A stretch of 64,000 bases of DNA from Sequoia sempervirens. Its lineage: Eukaryota; Streptophyta; Pinopsida; Cupressales; Cupressaceae. The translations under genes were made by a program, and so were the position numbers. The stretch spans positions 40,791 to 104,790 of the forward strand of contig VDFB02275530.1 of assembly GCA_007258455.2 (NCBI GenBank), given 5' to 3'. Below are positions 22,266 through 33,291 of this stretch, piece by piece. Numbering within the stretch: the first letter of the stretch is position 1; every line of letters starts with the position of its first letter. The notes beneath the pieces are model-generated. The model worked only from the letters and a program-made list of their open reading frames with translations. It made no database searches and had not been told where the DNA came from.

Positions 22266-23849
22266 TCACAGCTCAGACCCATAATTTGACCTTTGTCTAT
22301 TCCTTGTCACAAATCCCAGCGAGGAAAAGTGTTTTTTCCTATTACGACCACGAACCAAAATAAAAGGAGGATTATCTAGATCCTCTAGCTCCCCATTATC
22401 CTTAGATTCAAATAAAACCTCCAAACGCCCAACCTTTGAACCATCATCTTGTATCTGAGTCACCCCTAAGGGCAGAGACCTTACCTCATCATGCACAAAG
22501 GCCTTATCATCCTCCATAACCTCAATCCTCCCTCTGTCCATAGTTTCCACATTATTACAAGCAGGGGATGAATTATCCTTGTATCCTTGCTTCAGAACCT
22601 GATTCAACTCTCCTGAGTCCAACTGAGCATCAGGAATATTATCCTTGTCAGCCGCTACCAAGCCCATTTCAACAGGTTTATCCTCCACATTCACACACAG
22701 GGCTAACTCCCCTTTTTCCAGAGGCTCCACATCATGTTCAAGAGCTTTATCCTTCTCTCTCCATTGTTTAGTTATCTGCTTTGGCACTTTGAGAGGACAT
22801 TTTTTTACTCAATGGCCTGCTTTTTTACAATGAAAGTAAGCAAAGGGATTCGACTCAAATTCAACCACTTTCTCCCAAACCCCAAACTTTGAGTTAATAT
22901 TTATCATAGTAGGCAAGTCAGCTGATTGCTCCACATTCACAAAAATTATGGCATAAACTAGCTTCTTCCTAGAGACCTTCATTTGTTCAATCGACAACAA
23001 ACACCCAAAAGTGCTTGCTATCCCTTTAAACACTTCCTCATCCCAAAATTCCATCAGGAGACCAAGAAGTCTAACCTAGACCAGAGTAGCCAAAAATGAA
23101 CACAAGTTTGGATTGAAACCTGGTTCACACCTTTTCAACATAAGAGAAGGCTTTCCAATGAACCATGGGCTACTCATCAGCATCGTTACTAGATCATCTT
23201 CATAGTTGAAAGTGAACAAAAAGAAACCTTTGGCCATAGCAGCCACATCAATCTGTCCCTTAGGTTTCCACCGATTAAAAGCAAACTTATGGACCAACTC
23301 AATATGAGGTCGGGGACCAAAAAATTTACCCAACAGAGCCATATCCATATTAGACATGCTTTTATCAACAATACAATCTGAGACAAAAATAGAGTATTCT
23401 TCGGTCTTCGCATTAGCAATAAACAACACAGGAGGAGAAGTACTCTTACCTTTAGGCTTAGCCCCAAATAGGCTTGTCCACTTAAGAGAAGAGCTCGACA
23501 AGAAATCATTCTTAGTTTTATCAATCCCAAGACCCACAACATTAGGAGTCCCATCACAAACAACAGATGACAGGCCATGCCCATACTTTTCAGTCCCAAG
23601 ATTCTCCTTTTCAGAGGACACCGGGGAATGTGTTGGACACACAATCTTCAAAGCCCCTTTCTGACCCAAAAATTCATTAGCCAATAAAGGGGACCCACTA
23701 CACTTACTTGCAGTAAAGGACCCACTTGACATCACCTTCCCATCAACAAACTGTCTGCCATTAATGCCTGTAGTATCATCAAGAAATCTTGCCTTTTCGA
23801 AATTTGAAAATTCACCACCACCATTGCCACCACCTGAGGAGCTCTCCAT
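22266..23849 (-). pseudogene. LINE ORF1: DUF4283 / CCHC nucleic-acid binding protein
   Basis: Starts MESSSGGGNGGG (an in-frame ATG at 23876 is an alternative) and is about 528 codons. After a disordered head comes the DUF4283 fold (KFAFNRWKPKGQIDVAAM, FLFTFNYEDDLVTML, SSPWFIGKPSLML, a W-x-P-G-F-like turn CEPGFNPN), then VNVEQSADLP and a zinc knuckle FAYFHCKKAGH..VKKCP with the first cysteine lost. ORF1 proteins of L1 elements bind element RNA as a chaperone. Two stops break the frame: TAG at about 23076 (where family members have tryptophan) and TGA at 22809 inside the knuckle. The C-terminal 170 residues are acidic and of low complexity, ending RGRNRKKHF. It lies 120 bp before ORF2. Confidence 0.85.
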
Positions 23850-23878
23850 CTTTTGTAAATCCAAAAACAAAACCAATC

Positions 23879-23895
23879 AAATTTTTTATTTGATT
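23879..23895. repeat. Candidate target duplication at LINE 5' end
   Basis: aaattttttatttgatt pairs with 15566-15583. The same word family recurs nearby (23895-23935), so the call is tentative. Confidence 0.5.
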
Positions 23896-24410
23896 GTTAA
23901 ACATAACCAATCATATTTTCTATTTGATTGTTATTCATATATGAAATTGTAATTGGAAAGATGTATTTATTTTATAAGTTGAAAAGTAATATTATTTCAA
24001 AAGTGAAATTTTTTTATGCTTTCAATTATGTAATATCCAATAAATGATGTTAGAAAAGAAAAAAATTACATCCCTATTTTTAAGGAATTGAAATTATTTA
24101 CTTCAAGGTTAAAACCAAAGCATTTACTATGTTATATGAGTTAGATTGTTAAAAGACAAATAAAGGAATCCATGCCATTAATTTATACAAACTCTACAAT
24201 TTAAGGCACCCAAACATATTTTGAATTTGAAAAGAGTGGGACAAAAATTAAAGACTCCATACCAAACCAAAATTAAACATATAAAGATATTTACAAAATC
24301 AAATAGACATTACTCAAAAAAGCAGAAGCAACAACATCAGACTACCAATGACAAACACAATAAAGTTTCAAGTATTCTTCTGGTCTTTACTGATAGGGTA
24401 TTTAGTTATA
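23896..24410. other. AT-rich spacer, no gene
   Basis: Contains a partial repeat of the accaatcaaa..atttgattgtta word. No coding region was seen. Confidence 0.5.
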
Positions 24411-26215
24411 TGGGTTTCCACTTATATTCTTTATGACTAGGAATGCCAATCTGTTGTATGTGATGTAAATGTTCTTCACACTGACTTGTAACTCAATATC
24501 TGGAGTTTCATGTTATATTGTTTATGATTGTCACTGCATATTTGTTGTATACAATGTAATTATTACACCCAATTTGCTCTAAGTGCATATGATCAAGTGC
24601 TTTCAATTTATTTTTATTCCTATCAATGTCTATCTGTTGTATAGGATGTGATATTGTAATCTAGTCTTTTGTAAGTGTATAACCTATTAGGTTTTCAATT
24701 ATATTCTTTATGACTAGGAATGCCAATATATTGTATGTTATGTAAATATTTTTCACACTGACCTATAACTCAATATTTGGGGTTTCAAGTTATATTGTTT
24801 ATGAATATCAATTCATATTTGTTGTATACGATGTAATTGTTACACCCAAACTACTGTAAGTGCATAAGATCAAGTTCTTTCAGTTATATTTTTAATGCCT
24901 ACCAATGCCTATTTGTTGTATACAATGTGATTGTGTCACCCACTCTGTTGTAAGTGCATAACCTATTGGTTTTTTAGTTATATTATTTATGACTGAGAAT
25001 TCCAAACTATTGCATGTGATGTAAATGTTCTACACACTGGCCTGCAATTGAATATCTAGGCTTTGAAGTTATATTGTTTAAGAATGCCAATGCATGTTTG
25101 TTGTATATGATGTCATTGTTACACCCAATATGTTGTAAGTGCATAAGATCAAGTGCTTTTAGTTATATTTTTAATGGCTAGAAATGCCTATATGTTGTCT
25201 ACAATGTGATTGTGTAATTCAATCTTTTGTAAGTGCATGACCTATTAGGTTTTTAGTTATATTATTTATGACTGGGAATGCCAATATGTTGTATGTGATG
25301 TAAATATTTTTCACACTAACTTGTAACTTAATATCTCAAGTTTCAAGTTATACTATTTATGAATGTCAATACATATTTGTTTTATACAATGTAATTATTA
25401 CACCCAATATGCTCTAAGTGCATATGATCAAGTGCTTTCAGTTATATTTTTTATGCCTATCAATACCTATATGTTGTATAGGAGGTGATTGTGTAATCCA
25501 ATATTTTGTAAGTGCATAACCTAATGGGTTTTCAGTTATATTTATTATGCATGGGAATGTCAATTTATTGTATGCTATGTAAATTTTTTTCACACTTACC
25601 TATTAGCCAATATTTGGGGTTTCAAGTTATATTGTTTATGAAAATCAATGCATATTTTTTGTATATGATGTAATTGTTACACCCAAACTATTGTAAGTGC
25701 ATACAATCAAGTTCTTTCAGTTATATTCTTAATGCCTACCAATGCCTATCTATTGTATATGATGTGATTGTGTAATCTAGTCTACTATAAGTGCATTACC
25801 TATTGGGTTTTCAATTATATACTTTATGCTTGGGAATTCCAAACCATTGCATACGATGTAAATGTTCTACACATTGGCCTATAATTGAATATTTGGGGTT
25901 TCAAATTATATTGTTTAAGAATTCCAATGCATATTTGTTGTATAAGATGTTATTGTTATACCCAATCTATTGTAAGTGAATAAGATCAAGTGCTTTTAGT
26001 TGTATTTTTATGCCTATCAATGCCTATTTGTTTTATATGATGTGATTGTGTAATCTATCCTTATGTAAGTGCATAACCTATTGGGTTTTCAATTCTATTC
26101 TTTATGGTTGGGAATGCTAATTCGTTGTATGTGATGTCAATGTTCTTCACACTGACATGTAACTCAATATCTCAGGTTTCAAGTGATATTGTTTATGAAT
26201 TTCAATGCATATATG
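24411..26215. repeat. Satellite array with nested 93/278/836-bp periods
   Basis: About 19 monomers of roughly 93 bp in three types (A, B, C). A-type landmark words (gaatgccaat or gaattccaaa) occur at 24441, 24718, 24997, 25276, 25555, 25834 and 26112, a 277-279-bp step. Copies three steps apart are more alike than neighbours. For example, 24997 and 25834 share gaattccaaa-c-attgcat with tctacacantggcct, while 24441, 25276 and 26112 share ttcacactnac-tgtaac. This gives a second-level repeat of 835-837 bp. It has no coding potential. It directly precedes the pogo-type element. Confidence 0.9.
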
Positions 26216-26419
26216 TATTTAAATAACTAAATAAATAAAGTAAAAGTACCAATAAAAAATCAAACTGTTGTCAAATTTTGCATTATAAACTCCGAACATG
26301 TATAGTAAAGAAAAATAATCTATTCAAGCATCCCTATGAGCTTAACAGTTTTCATTAATGGTTTTGATCATTGTTTGATTCATGTTTCATAATGTCTACA
26401 AGTGCCATAGAAATATCAA

Positions 26420-28254
26420 ATGAGGACTAGGCCAAGCAAGAAGAGAGCCACAACAAGGTTGTATGCACATAAAAGAGGGGTTACATTCCCCTCTGAAGAA
26501 GAACCTCTTGTACAAGAGGTCAATAGTCCTCAACCTTCTTAGGTAGTTGTGGAGGCTAGTGCACCTCTAACTAGGTCGAGAACATCAACACGAGAATAAG
26601 AGTGGTTGACAAAAGACATGAATGGGGCTCTTCAAGATGTTGAGGACAATGGGATGTCTACAAGGGCTACTGCCAAAAATGGAGAATCCCAGCTACACTC
26701 ACCAACTAGTTAGGTGGACTTATATCCACTTCCAAGAAAGATCCTCCAACTATTCTCATAGAAGATGACGAGGCTCTTATCGTCAATTAGTGCAAAGAAA
26801 TGGTAGCAATCAACCATGGCCTTGAGATTATCAATCTCAAGGTAGAGGTTGCCTATATTTTCCAATCTAGACCCAACCCTTTCAAGGATGGGCTACCTGG
26901 AAAGTCATGGTGGACTATATTTAAGAGACGCCATCCAAAAATCACATTATGCACAACTAAAGGACTCGATAAGGACAAGGCACTCAACTTGAGACCTACA
27001 ATAGTATCCACCTTTTACAATACATTGTCCACAACATTGGATGCTAATTTGTATGGTCCTCATAGAATATGGAATTGTGATGAAACATGTATTCAAGCAG
27101 GCAGAAATGGTGTGATGAGGGTGTTGGAAAAAAGAGGAAACAAGAGCATCTTGTACATAATTCCAAACATCTAGGAATGGATTAAAATTATTTATTGTAT
27201 TAATGTAGTTGGTCAAAGCATACCAGGGTTCTACTTGTTCAAGGGAAAGAAGCAGCTAAAAGAATACATTACAGGCTACAAACCAAGTGCTTGTATGGTA
27301 GCCCAACCACACATTTGGATGGAAAAAGAGATTTTCATGAATTGGTTGCACCATTTTGCACAATCAGTTCTAAGAGGCATGTCGCCCACTAATAGGAACC
27401 TTCTCATTTTTATGGCCATGGTAGCCATCTTGTAGTGACAACCATCCAGGAGGAAAGGATGATAAGCGTCGATCTACTTACACTACCTGCACACACGTTG
27501 CACAAACTATATCCACTAGATGTGAGTGTGTTCTCACCATTCAAAATGTACTTCAAATATGAATGAGTTGTTGGCTGGATAGGTACCCAAACATAGAAAT
27601 TAGGAGGGTAGAATTGGTAGAGCTAGGAAGCAAGTTACTACAAAAAGCGTTAACAGTCTCCAACATCACAATAGGTTTCAAAAGGATGGGGATATGGCCC
27701 CTCAATCTCAATGCCCTAGTGCATGACATGTGTCCGAGTGACACATATCAATTCAATGTAGTTGAGGATAATTTTACAGTGCAGAACATCCTTAGTTTAT
27801 TAAGTGTTGTAGTTTCAACTAATGAAGTCACACACACATTTCAGTGCACAACAAAATGCTAAGTACAATAAGGTACACAAGATACAAGGCAAAGTAGTCA
27901 TACTCATTCAATTGCAAAAGTGACATTTGATCAACAATCTCATGACATGGATGGCAATGAGCATGAGGAATTTAATGACGGTCTTAGTCTTCCCTCATAT
28001 CCTAGCCAACCATCTTGGTTGGTGGAGGGAGATATGAATCTAGGTATTGACTTATAATGACAAGAAGAGTAGGGAACTTTTTCATTCCCATCTCCACCTA
28101 CCACATTTTCCATACTTGAAATGATGCATTACTATACAAATTTTAGACAAGAAACACAAGCTATTGGTGAGGAATCTGAGGATAACATTGACTCCCAAGT
28201 GAGTGAAACAATGGAATCCTCATCAATTTTGAAAATCAATAAATTATTGAATCT
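26420..28254 (+). pseudogene. pogo/Tigger-type DDE transposase, N-terminal part
   Basis: Begins MRTRPSKKRATTRLYAHK. An HTH-like segment follows (ALQDVEDNGMSTRATAKN), then CENP-B-like NPFKDGLPGKSWWTIFKRRHP and the DDE_1 domain: first catalytic D in IWNCDET, then the LLIF-D-GHGSH region where a lost base removes the second D from frame (near 27409). Further on come LDVSVFSPFKMYF and IGFKRMGIWPLNLNALVHD. These transposases cut and paste DNA using three acidic residues. Several stops and at least three frameshifts make it dead. It is cut at 28254 by the LTR element, and the lysine/glutamate-rich tail resumes at 35357. Confidence 0.8.
28250..28254. repeat. Target duplication AATCT, left
   Basis: Identical to 35352-35356. 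The 5-bp length is typical for Gypsy-type integration. Confidence 0.85.
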
Positions 28255-30314
28255 TGTTAGCTCTCAAAAACGTAGGTTTGAACCAAGAAAGGTTGCCAAG
28301 TTTTCATGACATTTCAGGGTAACAGAACAAGGTTTGAAACAATCAAACCTTCTACTCTTCAAGTGCTGCAAGACCTAGACGGGTGTACCTTTTCTGAATA
28401 GTGCAGACTTAACTTGTGATTATCCTTTTGAAATGCTTTGTCCACAATGGCAGATGATAGTGAACAAATGAAACCAAACTTGATAGCTACCTTCTGATCT
28501 AAATCCTAGAATGCTTAATTAACAAATGTAAAGAGAATAAGTGAATTCAAAATGATGAAATGTAGAGACCAGTGCCTTGTTGGGTATGCGGAGTCAAACG
28601 AAACAGAGGTGAGCAACTTATTCTGGCAGAAAATCAAATTGTAGGCATATGATCTGTTTATAACTTGTATAAACAATGCAAGATTATGATTACTAAGCTC
28701 TACTTTAAGAATCCAGATGAATTCCCCCCTAATTACTGTGATCAACAGAAAGGATTTAATCCCTACTTGAGAGAACTAGTCAATTAATCACACAGACACA
28801 ACAAATGTGCACCGACAAACTGAGAATAAACTTGTTATTTCAATTTAAACAACCAGAAAGAATCAACTTGGAGACAGCTTTAGCAATGCTTTTCAATAAA
28901 TTCAACATACAATTGATACCAGAAACAACCTGCCACACCAGCTGATTTTATTTGAAACCACCATTTGAAATCATGCACATAGTCTTTGGAAAGAGAAAAT
29001 TATCCTACTGTAGCCATGCCTAATCTATCTATTTGTGATCTAAAAATCTGATAATTCAATTACAATCTGGGTGCATATAAATACACTAGCATATGAAAAT
29101 AAAACACTTCGAAATATCATGTCGGCCCTCCATAGAATTCGGGCTCCAATCGAGCTGGCAAGCAACGGTCAAAATTCCAATTACATGTCGGCCACAAGAT
29201 CATAAATTCTATTATTACTAGTGACAGTCGGCAAGATAGGCCTAAAGGTATGCTGAAGGCAAAATAACACTGATCGCTCCCTGCCAGTGTTCCCCCACTC
29301 CACATGCTTCGCCGTGACAATCCATTTGTTACACCGAAGTCAAGAAATGTCACTTAGTTTCGTTATAGCCCACCGCTATTGTTGAGATGTCATATAGATT
29401 CAAAATACTTCATCGAAATGTATTTCCTTTATGTGCTTTCCATTCGCTAAGACACATGATATATCTCGCCGAAAACTCTTTTTGTTCTAATCACAGTCGT
29501 CGTAACTTATCACTCTTAGGGAGACCTCCTGTAGATTTCATTTCCTTTCCCTGAAAGTCCCTTCGTGTTTTGTCATGTCGCTGAAACTTAAGGTTTTTCT
29601 CGCCGAAAAGCATTTTTCATTTGACACTGTCGTCGTAGCATCCGACCATCGGAGAGACATCATAGAGATTTTATCGGGTTATACCGAAAGCCACATACTA
29701 AACCCCGTCGGCAATACATACTAAGTTCGCCAAGACACTATAACGAAGCAACATTAGCCATGCCGAAGAACCCTGAAGCGCCGGTCGGTATAACAAGCTG
29801 CCATCACCAAGACCTTTCAACAAAAGGTATAACCCACGCCGAAAGCAAATCACAAGATACCGTTAGCAAGACTCAACAGATTCGCCATGACATATATTGA
29901 TGTCCCAAGCCTTCGCCGATAGAACTTTTCAAATGCAGTTCGGTAAGACACAGATGTTTCGCTATGACCTTCACCCGAATATGATTTCCTATGCCGATAA
30001 GTATCTCATCTGTCGCCAAAACAAAACCAAGGTCTTGCCGACAACCACCTGTAAGTAAGATCCAGTCACTGTGACAAATGATAAGTCTTGCCGATAGGCA
30101 ATATAGACTTATGCAAGTAGAAAACGCTCAATGGGTCGGGGAGACAATAGGAAACCTATGTCGATATGAACCAGAATGTGAAAAATGCATGATCCAACGG
30201 ATTGAATGGGACAAGATAGCAAAATATAGGTGAAGTATGCATATGGTAAGATCAAATCTGGAAATTTATAGGTGAAAACATCTGTAAAAACACCAAATTT
30301 TTACAGTTCTAACA
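28255..30314 (-). repeat. 3' LTR of the pol-less element
   Basis: 2060 bp, colinear with 33292-35351. Its right half (about 29118-30180) is dense in CGCCGA/TCGGCA words. The 78-codon frame at 29117-29353 recurs in shortened form in the other LTR and is not a gene. Confidence 0.95.
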
Positions 30315-30741
30315 GTGGCTCCATTTGGGGATGAATGATAGTTAGATCATTGCAAGGATCCAGAATCTTGGGTGAGCAGACCAGATGCAAAATGATGAAC
30401 CAATGAGCAGAATGGAAATGGAAATGAAGGAATGAATGCAAACTGAATGTAAGATGGAGATGAATGCAAAGCCCTAAACTACTGTGCATGGAAAAGAATT
30501 TTAAAGAGGACAAGCAAGAGTTGTCCATGCACTGGCAACCCTTAATGCTCTGTGTTGCTCCATATGTTCCGAGTTGTTACAATTTGAAACTCAAACCAAG
30601 CTTTCCCCTTTCAAACACCTGGTTTTGCATTGAGTTCATCAAATTCTTCTTGAAGATACTCATGCAATCTTTCCTGTCATTGTTATTGCAAGTTCTTAGA
30701 GTATCATCATGCTTGGTTTGGCCCAAAATCCCTACACCGTC

Positions 30742-32031
30742 CTATAATGAAAATTCTTCAACATTTTGGGACAGACCCCTGTTATTTTCAACATTCAAGA
30801 TGCATGCATGTGAAATACAATATTCCTTATTATCTTCCTCATTGTTATGTATCATAAAGAATTCACTCAACTGTATACAAATTTCACAATCAAAGTGCCC
30901 CTCTTGAGAAACAAAAGATTCTGTCAAACCAATATTATCTGAAACAAGCGAATTTGAAACCCTATGCACCTCTTCAATATCAACATTCGGAGACAATACT
31001 GGATCATGACTCATGTTTTCAATATCATGCATGTGTGAACCAATAAAATCTAGAACATTATCATCCTTGGTATGCAGACATATGTCTTCTCCACATGAGT
31101 TAGAAACTTTACATACCTTATCCCGAATTGAAGAAGACCTTTGATCAACACCAAAAGCATCACCATCATTCCAAGAAATGAACATGGAGTCATAAGAATC
31201 TTTACACAAAGACTTTTCACTATCAAAGCAAAAGTAAGCTGGTGACAAAACCTCAGAATCACCCTGATGTGTATATCTCTGATATTCAAGAGTTAATAAA
31301 TCTGAAATTTGCTCACAGCTGAGTAAACAAGTTTCCATATTTTCATTATTATAATCATACTCATCACTTTTGTCATCATCAAAAAGAGACCCAAGATCAA
31401 AAGAGAATGAAAAATAACCAGCACAGTCACTTGTTCCATAACTTGACACATCACTTTGTTTATCTAAAAATACCTTTTGCTCAACATCAAATGGGTCTGA
31501 AAATACCTGAAATTCATTATGGGGAAAATCTTTGCAAAACATTATCTGATCATCTTTTAAAACTTCATTATGCAATGGGCCTGAAATTTTTTGGAAACCA
31601 TTCTCAAATTTACAAACCTCCTCTTCATCGAATGTATCTTTGTAGCTTTCAACTACAGTTGGAGGCATTGTATATTCAATATCAATATTTCCCACTGCCT
31701 CTTCATCTTGATCTTCATAAGAGGTAGAAGAATCCTCTTGCTGCATATCAAAATCCACAGGTGCATCTTCAAAATCTGAATATTCATTGGATCCCTCATA
31801 ACACACACTTCCCTCCTTGTCACAATCTGTTATACAAGAGAGATCTCTTGTACCTTCATCTTCACTATGCAAGCAATTACAGGAATCATATTGACTTGCA
31901 CATATCTCATCATCTATTGGAAGCATTGTTTGATCAATTTCTCTACACTCATTAGAAGTACAATCATTGGAATCAACATTGACAGTGTCCTCATACCCTA
32001 TCTCCTCCATGACATCAATGAACTTATTCAA
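30742..32031 (-). CDS. Acidic ORF of the pol-less element, unknown function
   Basis: An uninterrupted 429-codon frame, the longest open frame in the window. It lies in the same frame as the gag-like ORF upstream, so it may originally have been its C-terminal part (stops at 32296 and 32047 separate them). It is very acidic, with Asp/Glu clusters (DEEEVCKFENG, LGSLFDDDKSDEYDYNNEN), many scattered cysteines, and no zinc-binding or enzyme motif I recognise. The start MNKFIDVMEEIG at 32031 may be internal. Intactness in a pol-less element suggests recent constraint or simply youth. The protein family is unknown. Confidence 0.6.
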   Translation of the reverse strand: MNKFIDVMEEIGYEDTVNVDSNDCTSNECREIDQTMLPIDDEICASQYDSCNCLHSEDEGTRDLSCITDCDKEGSVCYEGSNEYSDFEDAPVDFDMQQEDSSTSYEDQDEEAVGNIDIEYTMPPTVVESYKDTFDEEEVCKFENGFQKISGPLHNEVLKDDQIMFCKDFPHNEFQVFSDPFDVEQKVFLDKQSDVSSYGTSDCAGYFSFSFDLGSLFDDDKSDEYDYNNENMETCLLSCEQISDLLTLEYQRYTHQGDSEVLSPAYFCFDSEKSLCKDSYDSMFISWNDGDAFGVDQRSSSIRDKVCKVSNSCGEDICLHTKDDNVLDFIGSHMHDIENMSHDPVLSPNVDIEEVHRVSNSLVSDNIGLTESFVSQEGHFDCEICIQLSEFFMIHNNEEDNKEYCISHACILNVENNRGLSQNVEEFSL

Positions 32032-32046
32032 GTGACCACATGCACA

Positions 32047-32280
32047 CTATATTGACGACCATGACCAATAAGCTGATTTAGGCTTCCACACTTTTATGAA
32101 TTGAGCAACAAAAAGGGATCTTGTAGGCTTATAGTCAAGAGGCAATTGTATGAAGACACTCATCATCCTATTGTACAGAGAAGTAAAATCTTCTCCTTCA
32201 TACTTCCTTATGCCAAAAAATACATCAAAGGGGTAAATTCCAACATATTCATCAGCATTAGATTGTTGGTTCTGATACAT
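32047..32280 (-). pseudogene. Middle segment of the gag-like polyprotein
   Basis: Same frame as the flanking pieces: MYQNQQSNADEYVGIYPFD, then SLYNRMMSVFIQLPLDYKP. It is bounded by in-frame TAG codons at 32296 and 32047. No known domain. Confidence 0.5.
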
Positions 32281-32295
32281 ACCTTGCTGTGAATT

Positions 32296-32778
32296 CTAGC
32301 TGATATCTCCAAGTGGGCAAGAATTATGCTGCACTTGACACTGAGCACATTGGCATTGCACTTGACATTGATCACATTGGCATTGCACTTGACACTGATC
32401 ACATTGGCATTCTTGATAACTTGCCAATCTTTGTCCAGGAGAGACTGGATAAGCATTTTCTTGCTCCTGCTGTAAATTCTGATTTTCTTGAATCTCCAAT
32501 AACCCTTGGGAAGCCCAACTTGGTGCAGATATATCTCCATATTCCTTGAGAAATTGATCTTGAAATTCTTGGAGAGATTTAATAGAAGCTACCGGTAGGC
32601 TGTTGAACCAATCCCTAGCATCTTCAATAAGTGATATCACAAACAACGTCATATGTAAATCCTCATATGGCATATCCAAACCCTCGATGAAATCATTGAA
32701 GCTCCTCAAATGATCCTCAATAGTGATTGTGTTACTCCCTGTAAACTTAGGGACAAGGCTTCTCCAATTCATATCCAT
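32296..32778 (-). CDS. Gag-like protein with Cys-Gln repeat tail
   Basis: 160 codons from MDMNWRSLVPKFTGSNTI. IEDHLRSFNDFIEGLDM, LIEDARDWFNSLP and SLQEFQDQFLKEYGD are the classic retrotransposon gag capsid signature (F-x-G, D-W-F-x-x-L, F). Capsid proteins package element RNA. The tail has three copies of a 9-residue unit (CQCDQCQVQ type) from a 27-bp tandem repeat at about 32329-32412. This stands where a CCHC zinc knuckle is usually found. The upstream sequence suggests the original start lay before 32778 with a frameshift near 32820. Confidence 0.75.
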   Translation of the reverse strand: MDMNWRSLVPKFTGSNTITIEDHLRSFNDFIEGLDMPYEDLHMTLFVISLIEDARDWFNSLPVASIKSLQEFQDQFLKEYGDISAPSWASQGLLEIQENQNLQQEQENAYPVSPGQRLASYQECQCDQCQVQCQCDQCQVQCQCAQCQVQHNSCPLGDIS

Positions 32779-33270
32779 AGGGTAAGGGTACTGCTGAAGC
32801 CCTGTTAGATCGAATTGCTTGATGGGTACATATTCTGTTGTGCATGATATGCACTACCTTCATTGTGAAAATTTCCAATTGTATTATCAGGCATTTGAGG
32901 AGTCCAATGCCTACCTACATTTGTGTATTCGCTCATTCCATATACAAATTCCATTCTTCATCAAAACTTTTCAGAGTTGCCACCTACTTTTCCAAAAGTA
33001 GGAAAATGATTATTTCTGATCTATTCCCCAGCGGAATCACTCTTTCTAAAACTTCTCAAAATATACCTTTCTTTTCAATGACTCTATATGATGTTCTTCA
33101 ACTAAACCTTCTGATGTTTGTCCCCAGCAGAGTCACCAATTTGTTAGTTGTGTACTCAGATGGGGAGCTACAAACTACACAATTATGAATCTCTATTTGA
33201 AGACCTGATTTAAAAAAATTGTATGACTCTATAAGGCAAGGCTGTTTGCCACCAAATTTTCTCAAGTTAT

Positions 33271-33291
33271 TCCCCAGTAGAGTCGCCAATT
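33271..33291 (-). other. Primer-binding-site-like sequence of the pol-less element
   Basis: On minus the LTR end GCTAACA is followed by AATTGGCGACTCTACTGGGG, the form of a plant Gypsy tRNA primer site. Similar words recur at 33120-33147 and 33024-33040. Which tRNA is used I cannot tell. Confidence 0.65.

Larger units (their letters stand above)
15584..23878 (-). mobile_element. Near-full-length L1-type LINE with three ORFs
   Basis: On minus the element runs ORF1 (23849-22266), ORF2 (22146-17958), ORF3 (17689-15768) and a short A-rich end. It lies between near-identical 17/18-bp AT-rich direct repeats (23879-23895 and 15566-15583), which suggests one insertion unit of about 8.3 kb. L1-type elements copy themselves by nicking DNA and reverse-transcribing their RNA at the nick. 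The domain set (DUF4283 plus zinc knuckle, APE endonuclease, RT, zf-RVT, RNase H) is that of plant L1 elements. The third ORF is not part of the usual layout. It is inactive: several nonsense codons and at least four frameshifts. The 5' UTR is very short (about 30 bp). Confidence 0.8.

Noticed and set aside
24411..26215. Regular spacing at first suggested a CRISPR-like array
   Set aside because: Units are contiguous diverged monomers without unique spacers, in plant-type DNA; it is a satellite.
29117..29353. 78-codon frame found again at 34154-34357, looking conserved
   Set aside because: Both lie at the same place in two copies of one LTR, so similarity is due to LTR duplication, not protein constraint.
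30464..30907. 147-codon plus-strand frame
   Set aside because: Partly antisense to the acidic ORF; no motif.
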